The translations under genes and the position numbers were made by a program. Shown here piece after piece: positions 6,927 to 13,650 of a DNA stretch of 16,784 nt; position 1 is the stretch's first letter, and each line of letters opens with the position of its first letter. Where the stretch lies: the NCBI GenBank assembly GCA_964411885.1, contig CAYPMK010000030.1:1-16784 (forward strand). The letters run 5' to 3'. The notes under the pieces were generated by a model. The model had not been told where the DNA came from. It saw only the letters and a program-made list of their open reading frames with translations, and did no database searches. The stretch comes from JAKLHL01 sp964411885. GTDB taxonomy: Bacteria; Bdellovibrionota; JAFGOL01.

Positions 6927-8066
6927 ATGTACGATTGTGAACATCCAGAAATAGATGAGATCTCATTAAAGGATCAATTAAGTAGAATAAAAAATAAAAT
7001 TGTAGTTCTTTCTGGCAAAGGTGGTGTTGGAAAAAGCACTGTAGCTACAAACATAGCTGTTTCACTAGCAAACAAAGGATATAAAACAGGATTATTAGAC
7101 GTAGATATCCATGGCCCAAGCATACCAATAATGCTTGGTTTGAATACTGCTAAAATGCAAAGTTACAACGGTAAGGTTCTGCCAGTTAGCTACGAAAAAG
7201 GAATGAAAGTAGCATCAATTGGTTTTATATTAGAGGACAGCGATAATCCTGTAATATGGAGAGGCCCTGCAAAAAATGGTTTTATAAGACAAATGATGAG
7301 TCAGGTAGAATGGGGAGATCTGGATTATCTAGTCGTAGATTGCCCTCCGGGAACAGGTGACGAACCATTGGCTGTCATACAAATATTAGATAATGTAACA
7401 GGAGCTGTAATAGTAAGTACGCCACAAAAAGTAGCGGTAACTGCAGTAAGAAAATCAGTAAATTTCTGTAGGCAACTACAAACTCCAATAATAGGGATAA
7501 TAGAAAACATGAGTGGATCCACTTTTAGCACTGGTGGAGGAAAAGAAATATCAGAAACAATGGACGTTAATTATTTGGGTACTATACAAATGGATCCAGA
7601 CGTAGTTAATGCTGGAGATAATGGTAAACCTTTTGTTAGTAATTATAGTAAAACACTTACAGCTCAACAATTTGACAGAATAGTTAATAAAATAATAAAT
7701 TTCTCTACTAAAAAGGAGGTAGAAGCCATGAAATTTGCAATACCAACTGCACAAGGAAAACTATGTCAACACTTTGGTCACTGTGAATCTTTTACGTTCA
7801 TTGAAGCTGATGAAAAAACAAAAACAATAATAAAAACAGAATCAATAAAAGGTCCAGACCATGCTCCGGGAATAATTCCACCATGGATAGCAAAACAAGG
7901 TGCTAACATAATACTCACAGGTGGAATGGGAATAAAAGCACAAGAACTTTTTACTCAAGCAGGAGTTAAGGTAATAACAGGAGTGCCTTGTGAATCACCA
8001 CAGAAAATCGTAATGGATTATTTGAATGGAACACTGGTAACTGGTTCCAACACTTGTGATCACTAA
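6927..8066 (+). CDS. mrp: Mrp/NBP35-type ATPase fused to a C-terminal NifX-like domain
   Basis: Residues 1 to about 260 are an Mrp/ApbC-type ATPase: GKGGVGKS (30-37), DVDIHGPS, WRGPAKNGFIRQ, VVDCPPGTGDEP and IIGIIENMSG. Family members carry and transfer Fe-S clusters, usually through a CxxC following ENMS. Here that stretch (about residues 198-205) reads STFSTGGG, so the bridging cysteines are missing. Residues 268-379 form a NifX-like domain (MKFAIPTAQGKLCQHFGHCESF, split over two motif blocks) with Cys and His residues that might take over ligand binding. A strong internal ribosome site precedes Met268. AGGAG at 6916-6920 serves the main start. The gene lies 1 nt after the second MinD-like gene. 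It probably delivers or inserts a cluster or cofactor together with the operon's other products; that is inference. Confidence 0.92.
   Translation: MYDCEHPEIDEISLKDQLSRIKNKIVVLSGKGGVGKSTVATNIAVSLANKGYKTGLLDVDIHGPSIPIMLGLNTAKMQSYNGKVLPVSYEKGMKVASIGFILEDSDNPVIWRGPAKNGFIRQMMSQVEWGDLDYLVVDCPPGTGDEPLAVIQILDNVTGAVIVSTPQKVAVTAVRKSVNFCRQLQTPIIGIIENMSGSTFSTGGGKEISETMDVNYLGTIQMDPDVVNAGDNGKPFVSNYSKTLTAQQFDRIVNKIINFSTKKEVEAMKFAIPTAQGKLCQHFGHCESFTFIEADEKTKTIIKTESIKGPDHAPGIIPPWIAKQGANIILTGGMGIKAQELFTQAGVKVITGVPCESPQKIVMDYLNGTLVTGSNTCDH
7713..7730 (+). promoter_or_regulatory. Internal ribosome-binding site and in-frame ATG in the Mrp-NifX fusion
   Basis: AAGGAGGT at 7713-7720 is a near-perfect match to the 16S rRNA tail and sits 7 nt before an in-frame ATG at 7728, exactly at the junction between the ATPase and the NifX-like domain (Met268). 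Initiation here would yield a separate 112-residue NifX-like protein in addition to the fusion. The site is as strong as any gene-start site in the window. It may be functional or a relic of two once-separate genes. Confidence 0.7.
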
Positions 8067-8080
8067 AAAGGAGAAAAATA

Positions 8081-8632
8081 ATGAACCTAATAGCAAAGCA
8101 AATATTCTTAACAAAGGGTGTTGGAATACACAAAGAAAAGCTTTTTTCTTTCGAGGCTGCATTAAGAGATGCAAAAATAGCACCTTATAACCTAGTAAGA
8201 GTTTCCTCTATATTCCCTCCCAACTGCAAACTCGTTTCAAGGAACGAGGGATTAAAAAAACTCAAACCAGGACAAATAACTTTTTGTGTAATAGCAGAGA
8301 ATGCAACTAATGAACCTAACAGGATGATAGCCGCTTCTGTTGGTTTGGCAATACCAAGCAATAGAGAGAAGCATGGATACATCAGCGAACACCACTCTTT
8401 CGGTCAAACAGATGAAGATGCTGGTGACTATTCAGAAGATCTTGCTGCATCTATGCTTGCAACAACACTTGGGATAGAAATAGACGACAGCTTACATTAT
8501 GACAAAAGAAAAGAAATATGGAAAATTAATAAAGAAATAGTAAAAACAACTAACATAACTCAATCATCAAGGTGTAATAAGGCTGGTCTATGGACCACTG
8601 TAATAGCTTGTGCAGTAATGTCTCATTCATAG
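8081..8632 (+). CDS. pdaD: Pyruvoyl-dependent arginine decarboxylase
   Basis: PdaD converts L-arginine to agmatine, an entry to polyamine synthesis, using a pyruvoyl group generated by self-cleavage. The 183-residue length fits. The cleavage motif is VRVSSIFPP: the chain would split between Ser42 and Ser43, Ser43 becoming the pyruvoyl group on the alpha chain. Other family features present are KGVGIHKEKL near the N-terminus, the PNRMIAASVGLAIP strand with its Asn and Glu neighbours, and GYISEHH. AAGGAG lies 7 nt upstream and the gap to the Mrp gene is 14 nt, so it is read with the NifX/MinD/Mrp operon, a pairing with no obvious metabolic logic. Its stop codon lies inside the left arm of the inverted-repeat element. 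No other polyamine genes are in the window. Confidence 0.93.
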   Translation: MNLIAKQIFLTKGVGIHKEKLFSFEAALRDAKIAPYNLVRVSSIFPPNCKLVSRNEGLKKLKPGQITFCVIAENATNEPNRMIAASVGLAIPSNREKHGYISEHHSFGQTDEDAGDYSEDLAASMLATTLGIEIDDSLHYDKRKEIWKINKEIVKTTNITQSSRCNKAGLWTTVIACAVMSHS

Positions 8633-8781
8633 TTGCTTACTTGCTTTTATAGGACCCTCTCGGAGTGACAGATTAAGCCGACCGAATAGGGAGGGTTAAG
8701 ATGGAGTGAGAGACTGAGTTGCCCTATGGATATCAGGTTCCATAGGGACAACGTGTCCTATAAAAGCAAGTAAGCAACTAT
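8629..8781. repeat. 153-bp element with perfect 27-bp terminal inverted repeats
   Basis: Bases 8629-8655 and 8755-8781 are exact reverse complements (27 of 27). The arms begin ATAGTTGCTTACTTGC. The 99-base interior is visibly more GC-rich than its surroundings and can form two further hairpins: CCCTC(8655-8659)/GAGGG(8691-8695) with an inner TCGG/CCGA, and GTTG-CCCTATGGA(8718-8730) pairing with TCCATAGGG-A-CAAC(8739-8752). It fills the space between convergent pdaD and recG and contains all or part of both stop codons. Candidates are a miniature inverted-repeat transposon (TA present at both ends), a bidirectional terminator or a structured RNA. No open reading frame of note lies inside. Confidence 0.85.
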
Positions 8782-10883
8782 TACGAGTCCATGAGGCGAA
8801 TTTTATCTTTGAACCTTTCAGAGAGCATAAACCTTAATTTCCTATGCGGGGCAAGTGTGAGGTCTGGATCCATTTTTATTAAGCGGTCAGCCTCGTTCCT
8901 TGCTAATACTAACATATCTATGTCACGAACAAGATTTCCTACTCTAAAACCCGGTATACCATGTTGTCTTGTGCCAAAAAATTCTCCGGGTCCTCTTAAA
9001 GAAAGATCTTCTTCTGCTATTTTAAAACCGTCATCTGTTGCTACCATCGCCATTAGTCTTTTTGTAGAAGTATCTGTTTGATTGCTACCAGCCATCATTA
9101 TACAAACACTCCTTACATCTCCTCTACCAATACGACCCCTTAACTGATGAAGTTGAGATAAACCAAATCTTTCTGGATGTTCTATGAACATAACAGTAGC
9201 ATTAGGCACATCTATACCAACCTCTACTACCGTCGTAGATACCAAAAGATTTATTTTAGCATCCTTAAAATCCCTCATTACTTGTTCTTTTTCTTCTCCT
9301 CTCATCTTTCCGTGTAAAAGGCCTACGTTCCACGATTTAAATTCTGTAGCAAGCACACGCACGGCATCTTTTGCACTCTTTAGCATAAGCTTTTCACTTT
9401 CTTCTATAAGAGGGTAGATAAAGTATGCCTGTCTTCCTTTTTTAAGTTCCTCTTTTATAAAATCATAAACTACTTTTCTTTTATCCTCGTTAACGACCCT
9501 TGTAGTTATTGCTTGCCTACCCTTTGGTTTTTCATCTATAACACAAACATCAAGATCACCATATAATGTCATGGCTAGTGTTCTTGGTATTGGAGTAGCT
9601 GTCATTACAATAGTGTCTGGAGTTCCTTTTTTCATTAAACTAAGTCTTTGTTCTACTCCAAACCTGTGTTGTTCGTCTACAATGATAAGACCCAGAGAAT
9701 TAAAATCAACGTCGTCCTGTATGAGTGCATGAGTTCCAACAACAAAGCCAACGGTTCCTTTTTCTATTTCAGATCTTATTCTTTGTTTTTCTGACTTATT
9801 TATAGAGCTTATCAAAAGTTCTGCTTTAACATCGCAGCCAAAAAGTTCTACAAAATTCCTGTAGTGCTGTTCTGCCAATATCTCTGTTGGGGCCATCATG
9901 GCAACCTGCTTACCGTTAAGTATTGCAAGCATAGCGGCGTAAAAAGCAACTATCGTCTTACCAGAACCAACATCACCCTGTATGAGTCTGTTCATAGGTT
10001 CTGGTTTTTTCATGTCAGAGATCAACTCTTGTATTACCTTGTTCTGTGCATTAGTAAGTTCAAAAGGAAGTTTAGAGTTAAGCATATCAAGATATTCTTG
10101 TTTAACATCAAAGCTAATACCCTGTCTTTTCTTTATCCCCCTTCTTCTTATAGAAAGAGCAAGTTCAAGCACAAAGAACTCATCAAAAATAAGTCTTTTC
10201 TGCCAGAGGCTGTTAAAGTCAGATAAAGATCTAATATCTGTATCTTTAGACGGGAAATGGACTTCTTTTATACTAGTAGAAAGTGGAGGTAATTTCATTG
10301 AAGTTAAAACACTCGCAGGCATAAAATCTTCTACACTGTTAGCAAATCCATCTACGACATTAAACATTATTCTACGTATTGTTTTTTGTCCCAAACCTTC
10401 TGTTTCTGAATATATTGGCACTATTCTGCCATAATGAAGTTTATCGTCAGAACTAGCTCCTTCTTCTATTATTTCTATATCGGGATGATGTAATTCAAGA
10501 CGACCGTTATAGATACTACTGGTACCAGAAACAAAAACATTAGCCCCTTTTTTAAGTGAGTCTAAAAAATACTTCTCACTAAAGTTGAACCACTTACAAA
10601 CTATCTTGCCTGTTGAATCCCCTACTTTAACAGTCAGTATCTTTTTTCTTCCACCTTTAAAACGATTTATATCTATATCAAGTATCTGTGCCTGAAAAAG
10701 TCCATACTCCATTGGAACAAGTTTAGAGATAGTGGTTAATTTGCTTCTGTCCTCGTAGGCGCGTGGAAGATAATACAGAGCATCCTCTATGGTGTTGATG
10801 CCTTTCTTCTTTAGAAGTGTGGCAAGTTTTGGACCAACACCCTTAACATACTGAATAGAGGATAAAGCTCCTTTTTTATACAT
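8781..10883 (-). CDS. recG: ATP-dependent DNA helicase RecG
   Basis: RecG remodels stalled replication forks and branched DNA by fork regression. The 700-residue length is normal for the compact bacterial form. An N-terminal helix-hairpin-like segment (VKGVGPKLATLLKKKGI) leads into the OB-fold wedge domain. The helicase core has Walker A GDVGSGKT (about residue 304), DEQH box VDEQHRFG (about 403), MTATPIPRTLAM, LLHGKM, VVEVGIDVPNA and QLRGRIGRG. The C-terminal part contains the RecG-specific GPGEFFGTRQHG region. The ATG overlaps the end of greA by 8 nt and has no clear ribosome site, so translation is probably coupled. Its last codons abut the inverted-repeat element, which probably provides the 3' end of the message. 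Confidence 0.97.
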   Translation of the reverse strand: MYKKGALSSIQYVKGVGPKLATLLKKKGINTIEDALYYLPRAYEDRSKLTTISKLVPMEYGLFQAQILDIDINRFKGGRKKILTVKVGDSTGKIVCKWFNFSEKYFLDSLKKGANVFVSGTSSIYNGRLELHHPDIEIIEEGASSDDKLHYGRIVPIYSETEGLGQKTIRRIMFNVVDGFANSVEDFMPASVLTSMKLPPLSTSIKEVHFPSKDTDIRSLSDFNSLWQKRLIFDEFFVLELALSIRRRGIKKRQGISFDVKQEYLDMLNSKLPFELTNAQNKVIQELISDMKKPEPMNRLIQGDVGSGKTIVAFYAAMLAILNGKQVAMMAPTEILAEQHYRNFVELFGCDVKAELLISSINKSEKQRIRSEIEKGTVGFVVGTHALIQDDVDFNSLGLIIVDEQHRFGVEQRLSLMKKGTPDTIVMTATPIPRTLAMTLYGDLDVCVIDEKPKGRQAITTRVVNEDKRKVVYDFIKEELKKGRQAYFIYPLIEESEKLMLKSAKDAVRVLATEFKSWNVGLLHGKMRGEEKEQVMRDFKDAKINLLVSTTVVEVGIDVPNATVMFIEHPERFGLSQLHQLRGRIGRGDVRSVCIMMAGSNQTDTSTKRLMAMVATDDGFKIAEEDLSLRGPGEFFGTRQHGIPGFRVGNLVRDIDMLVLARNEADRLIKMDPDLTLAPHRKLRFMLSERFKDKIRLMDS

Positions 10884-11343
10884 ATTCTATTTTTTTTATC
10901 TCGTACTCCATTTCTCCCTTAGGAGTATTAACAATAGTATCATCGCCCTCTGTTTTCCCTATCAAAGCTCTGGCTATTGGCGACATTATGGATATAGTTC
11001 CTTTTGAAACATCTGCCTCATCTGGACCAACTATTTGGTATTTAGAAATATCCCCTGTCTCCAAATTCTGTATGGTAACAGTTGCGCCAAACACTATCTT
11101 TGATTCTTTTATCTGAGAAGGGTCCAAAACCTGCAAAGATGGAAGCTTTGACTTAAGTTCAGCTATCCTACCTTCTATAAAACTCTGTCTTTCTCTAGCG
11201 GCAGCATATTCTGCATTCTCACTAAGATCACCGTGAGCACGAGCTTCCTCTATTGCATCTATTACAGCAGGCCTATCTACCTCTAATAATCTTTTTAATT
11301 CTATCTCTAACTTTTTCTTACCTTCTGTTGTTATAAAAGCCAA
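10876..11343 (-). CDS. greA: Transcription elongation factor GreA
   Basis: GreA binds the secondary channel of RNA polymerase and stimulates cleavage of backtracked transcripts. The 155-residue chain has the expected N-terminal coiled coil (1 to about 75) with tip motif GDLSENAEY, whose acidic residues support the cleavage reaction, followed by the FKBP-like C-terminal domain (FGATVTIQNLETGD, ISIMSPIARALIGK, GDDTIVNTPKG). The start is TTG, selected because AGGAGGG is correctly placed upstream and the next residues AFITTEGKKKLE match the family start. It follows the unrecognised gene by 12 nt and precedes recG with overlap, forming one operon. Confidence 0.96.
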   Translation of the reverse strand: MAFITTEGKKKLEIELKRLLEVDRPAVIDAIEEARAHGDLSENAEYAAARERQSFIEGRIAELKSKLPSLQVLDPSQIKESKIVFGATVTIQNLETGDISKYQIVGPDEADVSKGTISIMSPIARALIGKTEGDDTIVNTPKGEMEYEIKKIEYV

Positions 11344-11355
11344 CGCAGTCCCTCC

Positions 11356-12000
11356 TTAAAACCTAACTAACGGTTTAGTACTATATATATCCCTTACATC
11401 AACATGTGGATATTCCACTGTCTTAACTTTCATTAAAGCCAATCTCATCATCAGATCAAGATGATATGATCTTTCCATATTACGTATCTTCTTAATTTCT
11501 CCTTTAATATAAGATTCTGCCTCTGGATAATGAAAACAAAAACCTACACCAAAGATCTTTTTCTTCCCTATATTTATAATCCTACCTTGGAATATATCTC
11601 CCTTATGAACAAAACTTAAAAAATAATCATCGTGTACTTCATATTTAATACCCGTGAACATGTCCTTAACCTTAACACTATCACGCCTTAATTCCTTAAC
11701 TATAAAAAGACTTGAAACAGAGGTATCCATACCTTGCAAAAGACCTTTTTGCTCTTCATCTATATTTTTATCGTGCATAAAAATATACATCTTTAACGGA
11801 GTAAGGTCCTCCTCATCAAGATTTCTATCAAAAACGTACCAATCCAAAAAAAGATTTATCCTATCAATATATTCCCTGCTATCTTCGTAGACGGTGCCGC
11901 TTAAAGAAAAGAATTCTTGCTTTGCTTTTTGTATTTGAGTTCCATATTTACCAGTGCTGAACTCTTTAACTATATTATCGAAACAATTTTTAAATTCCAT
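11356..12000 (-). CDS. Unrecognised conserved-looking protein upstream of greA
   Basis: I do not recognise this 214-residue protein. It is soluble: no signal peptide or membrane span. The N-terminal half is helical and rich in charged and aromatic residues, with a segment NLFLDWYVFDRNL around residue 50. The second half looks beta-rich (SSLFIVKELRRDSVKVKDMF..., KGDIFQGRIINIGKKKIFGVGFCFHYP), reminiscent of a small barrel, and ends with a helical stretch. Coding is supported by the ATG preceded by AGGGTGAT, the absence of internal stops, and the tight 12-nt link to greA. A role in transcription or translation quality control is only suggested by context. Its start is 10 nt from the terminator of the upstream gene, leaving no room for a private promoter between them. 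Confidence 0.75.
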   Translation of the reverse strand: MEFKNCFDNIVKEFSTGKYGTQIQKAKQEFFSLSGTVYEDSREYIDRINLFLDWYVFDRNLDEEDLTPLKMYIFMHDKNIDEEQKGLLQGMDTSVSSLFIVKELRRDSVKVKDMFTGIKYEVHDDYFLSFVHKGDIFQGRIINIGKKKIFGVGFCFHYPEAESYIKGEIKKIRNMERSYHLDLMMRLALMKVKTVEYPHVDVRDIYSTKPLVRF

Positions 12001-12010
12001 ATCACCCTAC

Positions 12011-12045
12011 AAAACAAGAGCCCCCGGCATTTAAGCCGGAGGCCC
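12011..12045 (-). terminator. Rho-independent terminator of the lysine-rich protein gene
   Basis: Read on the - strand, an 11-bp stem (GGGCCTCCGGC pairing with GCCGGGGGCTC, using two G-U pairs) encloses a six-base loop and is followed by TTGTTTT. On the + strand the same stem has two A-C mismatches, so it is directional. It ends 10 nt before the next start codon on the same strand, so the following genes must depend on read-through or a promoter that I cannot place. Confidence 0.85.
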
Positions 12046-12068
12046 TTTTGGTCGACTAAATAATTCGA

Positions 12069-12452
12069 CTACCTTCTTTTTTTAGACTTTTTAGCTTTCT
12101 TAGCTTTTTTAACTTTTTTTACTTTCTTTACTTTTTTAACTTTTTTAGCTTTTTTAGCTTTTTTAGCCTTTTTAACTTTCTTAACTTTTTTAGCTTTTGC
12201 TTTTTTATGTTTCCTCTTAGCACCTTTCTTTCCACCACGAGCCATCTTTACACTAGAAACGTCGCCGTCCTTGTCAATGTAGAACAAATGCTCAGGAACT
12301 CTTTTTAGGTTAAGAACTTTTACTACTTCTGGTTTTGATTTCTGACCTTTTGCTCCACCGCGAGCCATTTTTACTCTAGCGATGTTACCATTCTTGTCGA
12401 TGTAATAAAGATAACCAGCTTGTCTTTTTATTCCACAACGTTCAATCTTCAT
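12069..12452 (-). CDS. Histone-H1-like lysine-rich protein with duplicated YIDK-G motif
   Basis: This 127-residue basic protein has two copies, 41 residues apart, of a motif reading Y-I-D-K-(N/D)-G-(N/D)-x3-V-K-M-A-R-G-G-x-K-G (residues 17-36 and 58-77). A tail follows (about 83-127) made almost entirely of Lys-Lys-Ala or Lys-Lys-Val triplets ending in KRR. The tail resembles eukaryotic histone H1 and chlamydial Hc2 tails, so binding to DNA or RNA as a nucleoid-associated protein is the likely role. The duplicated head is not a DNA-binding fold I can name. A strong GGGAGGGGG site, a TATAAT promoter, a 5' leader hairpin and a terminator make it a single-gene transcript that is probably abundant. 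Other possibilities are a ribosome-associated or polyphosphate-binding protein. Confidence 0.85.
   Translation of the reverse strand: MKIERCGIKRQAGYLYYIDKNGNIARVKMARGGAKGQKSKPEVVKVLNLKRVPEHLFYIDKDGDVSSVKMARGGKKGAKRKHKKAKAKKVKKVKKAKKAKKAKKVKKVKKVKKVKKAKKAKKSKKRR
12072..12206 (-). repeat. Low-complexity tandem repeat encoding the (Lys-Lys-Ala/Val)n tail
   Basis: About 15 units of a 9-bp period (AAA/AAG AAA/AAG GTT/GCT on the - strand) occupy the 3' third of the gene. Codon choice varies between units, and Val and Ala units come in blocks, consistent with expansion by slippage followed by selection for basic charge. Copy number is likely to vary between strains. Confidence 0.8.
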
Positions 12453-12481
12453 AAGGTTTCCCCCTCCCTTCTTTTTTTCTT

Positions 12482-12516
12482 GAGTTCTTTATGAACTCTA
12501 ATCTGAATACATTATA
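12482..12516 (-). promoter_or_regulatory. Promoter -10 box and 5' leader hairpin of the lysine-rich protein gene
   Basis: A perfect TATAAT (- strand, 12516-12511) would start transcription near 12504. The -35 region is poor. The first transcribed bases contain GAGTTC-ATAAA-GAACTC (12498-12482), a 6-bp hairpin at the very 5' end. Such positions often protect a message from decay. A purine-rich stretch leading to the ribosome site follows. Confidence 0.6.
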
Positions 12517-12567
12517 GTCTATAAACTTTGTTTTTGTGTAGTCTTTTTTTTATAAATAACGTTTTTT

Positions 12568-13644
12568 TTATTTTTTCATTTTTCTGACTAAAAAGACGGA
12601 TAGGCCTATGAAGATAATATTAGCCCCCCAAGCAGACATTGGAGCCCATATTTTACCCGACATACCAAGGCTCAAAAGCATTGAGAACAGCACCCAGTAA
12701 GCAAATACGAGGACAAACCCCGCGCCGATGTTTATGGCTACACCCCCTCTTCTTTGCTGTCTAACGGCAAAAGGTATAGCTATAAAGCACATAACTAAAC
12801 CGGCAAAGGCCAGCGAGTAACGTTTGTGGTACTCAACCTCATATTTCGCGGGGGATATACCCGCATCCTTGAGGTCTGATATGTATTTTTTTAATCTTGA
12901 GGCTGTAAGATGTTCAGATCTGGCTTCCATCCTCTTAAAGTCGTCTGGCACTTCCCTAAGATTTATATTTATCTCTGGAACAAGCTCTGTAGTAGCTTTT
13001 CCGTCTATAAAGCTTGTTTTTCTTACGTCTTTAAGTAGCCAATGTTTTTTGCCCTCATAAACAGCACGTTTGGCATAAACATGCTCTTTCATCTTAAAGT
13101 TCCCGTCGAAAGAATAAAGGCTTAAACCAGATACAGCCTTGGATCTTGAGTCATAAGAAGAAACGTTATAGATAATATCCTTATCCCTAAACCAAGCCCT
13201 CTTTTGATGCAAACTATCGTAGAACTCTCCTTCTTTGCCTACAATATCGACCATCCATATCTTTTGAGCCTTAAAGTTAGCAATGGGTAATAAATAATCA
13301 GAAAAGAAAAAAGACATAACGCTTATTACAATTACGAGTAAAAGTATGGGGCTTGATATCCTAAAAAGACTTCTTCCACTGGTATAAAGGGCTACTATCT
13401 CGTTGTGTTTTGACATGTATGAAAAGAATAATAACGTAGCAAGTAATATGCTTACTGGGACCATCTGTATCCCAACCTGAGGAACTCTGAAGAAATAATA
13501 GAGAGCTGTAGTACTTAATGGTGCATTAATACTCCATATCCTAGATAAAAGATCTATTCCAACGAATAGAGATATAAGGATACACAAGAACAAAAAAAAT
13601 CTTTTTATGAATTCAGAAACGGTATAACGGATTAAGACCCACAC
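12568..13644 (-). CDS. LptF/LptG-family (YjgP/YjgQ) permease of lipopolysaccharide export
   Basis: LptF and LptG form the inner-membrane part of the ABC exporter that extracts lipopolysaccharide and passes it to LptC and LptA. The 358-residue chain has the family layout: two to three N-terminal membrane segments (about 12-30, 50-75, 97-120), a periplasmic beta-rich domain (about 130-260), and three C-terminal segments (about 270-352), with the conserved EIVALYTSG-like coupling region after the second span and IAIPFAVRQQRRGG before the fifth. I cannot decide between F and G; its partner is not in the window. The start is GTG, 6 nt after the rpoZ stop, with only AGAGGAT further upstream, so coupling to rpoZ is likely. 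It implies an outer membrane. Confidence 0.92.
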   Translation of the reverse strand: MWVLIRYTVSEFIKRFFLFLCILISLFVGIDLLSRIWSINAPLSTTALYYFFRVPQVGIQMVPVSILLATLLFFSYMSKHNEIVALYTSGRSLFRISSPILLLVIVISVMSFFFSDYLLPIANFKAQKIWMVDIVGKEGEFYDSLHQKRAWFRDKDIIYNVSSYDSRSKAVSGLSLYSFDGNFKMKEHVYAKRAVYEGKKHWLLKDVRKTSFIDGKATTELVPEININLREVPDDFKRMEARSEHLTASRLKKYISDLKDAGISPAKYEVEYHKRYSLAFAGLVMCFIAIPFAVRQQRRGGVAINIGAGFVLVFAYWVLFSMLLSLGMSGKIWAPMSAWGANIIFIGLSVFLVRKMKK

Positions 13645-13650
13645 GGTCGT

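Noticed and set aside
4559..8066. Part of a nitrogen-fixation cluster
   Set aside because: No nifH, D, K, E, N or B is visible; NifX-like domains are common outside nitrogen fixation.
6927..8066. Frameshift or assembly join creating the Mrp-NifX fusion
   Set aside because: The frame is continuous with no irregular bases at the junction, and such fusions fit the family; the internal ribosome site is reported instead.
8633..8780. Possible SRP, RNase P, tmRNA or 6S RNA gene between pdaD and recG
   Set aside because: None of the conserved sequence signatures I know for these RNAs is present; only paired arms can be claimed, so it is listed as an inverted-repeat element.
8629..8781. Integron attC-like site
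   Set aside because: The arms are perfect and lack the spaced, imperfect R/L box pattern and GTTRRRY core expected of attC; no integrase or cassette array is present.
12072..12206. Tandem repeat as a CRISPR or sequencing artefact
   Set aside because: The period is 9 bp in frame with variable codons encoding a uniform basic tail, which indicates protein-level selection; there are no spacers.
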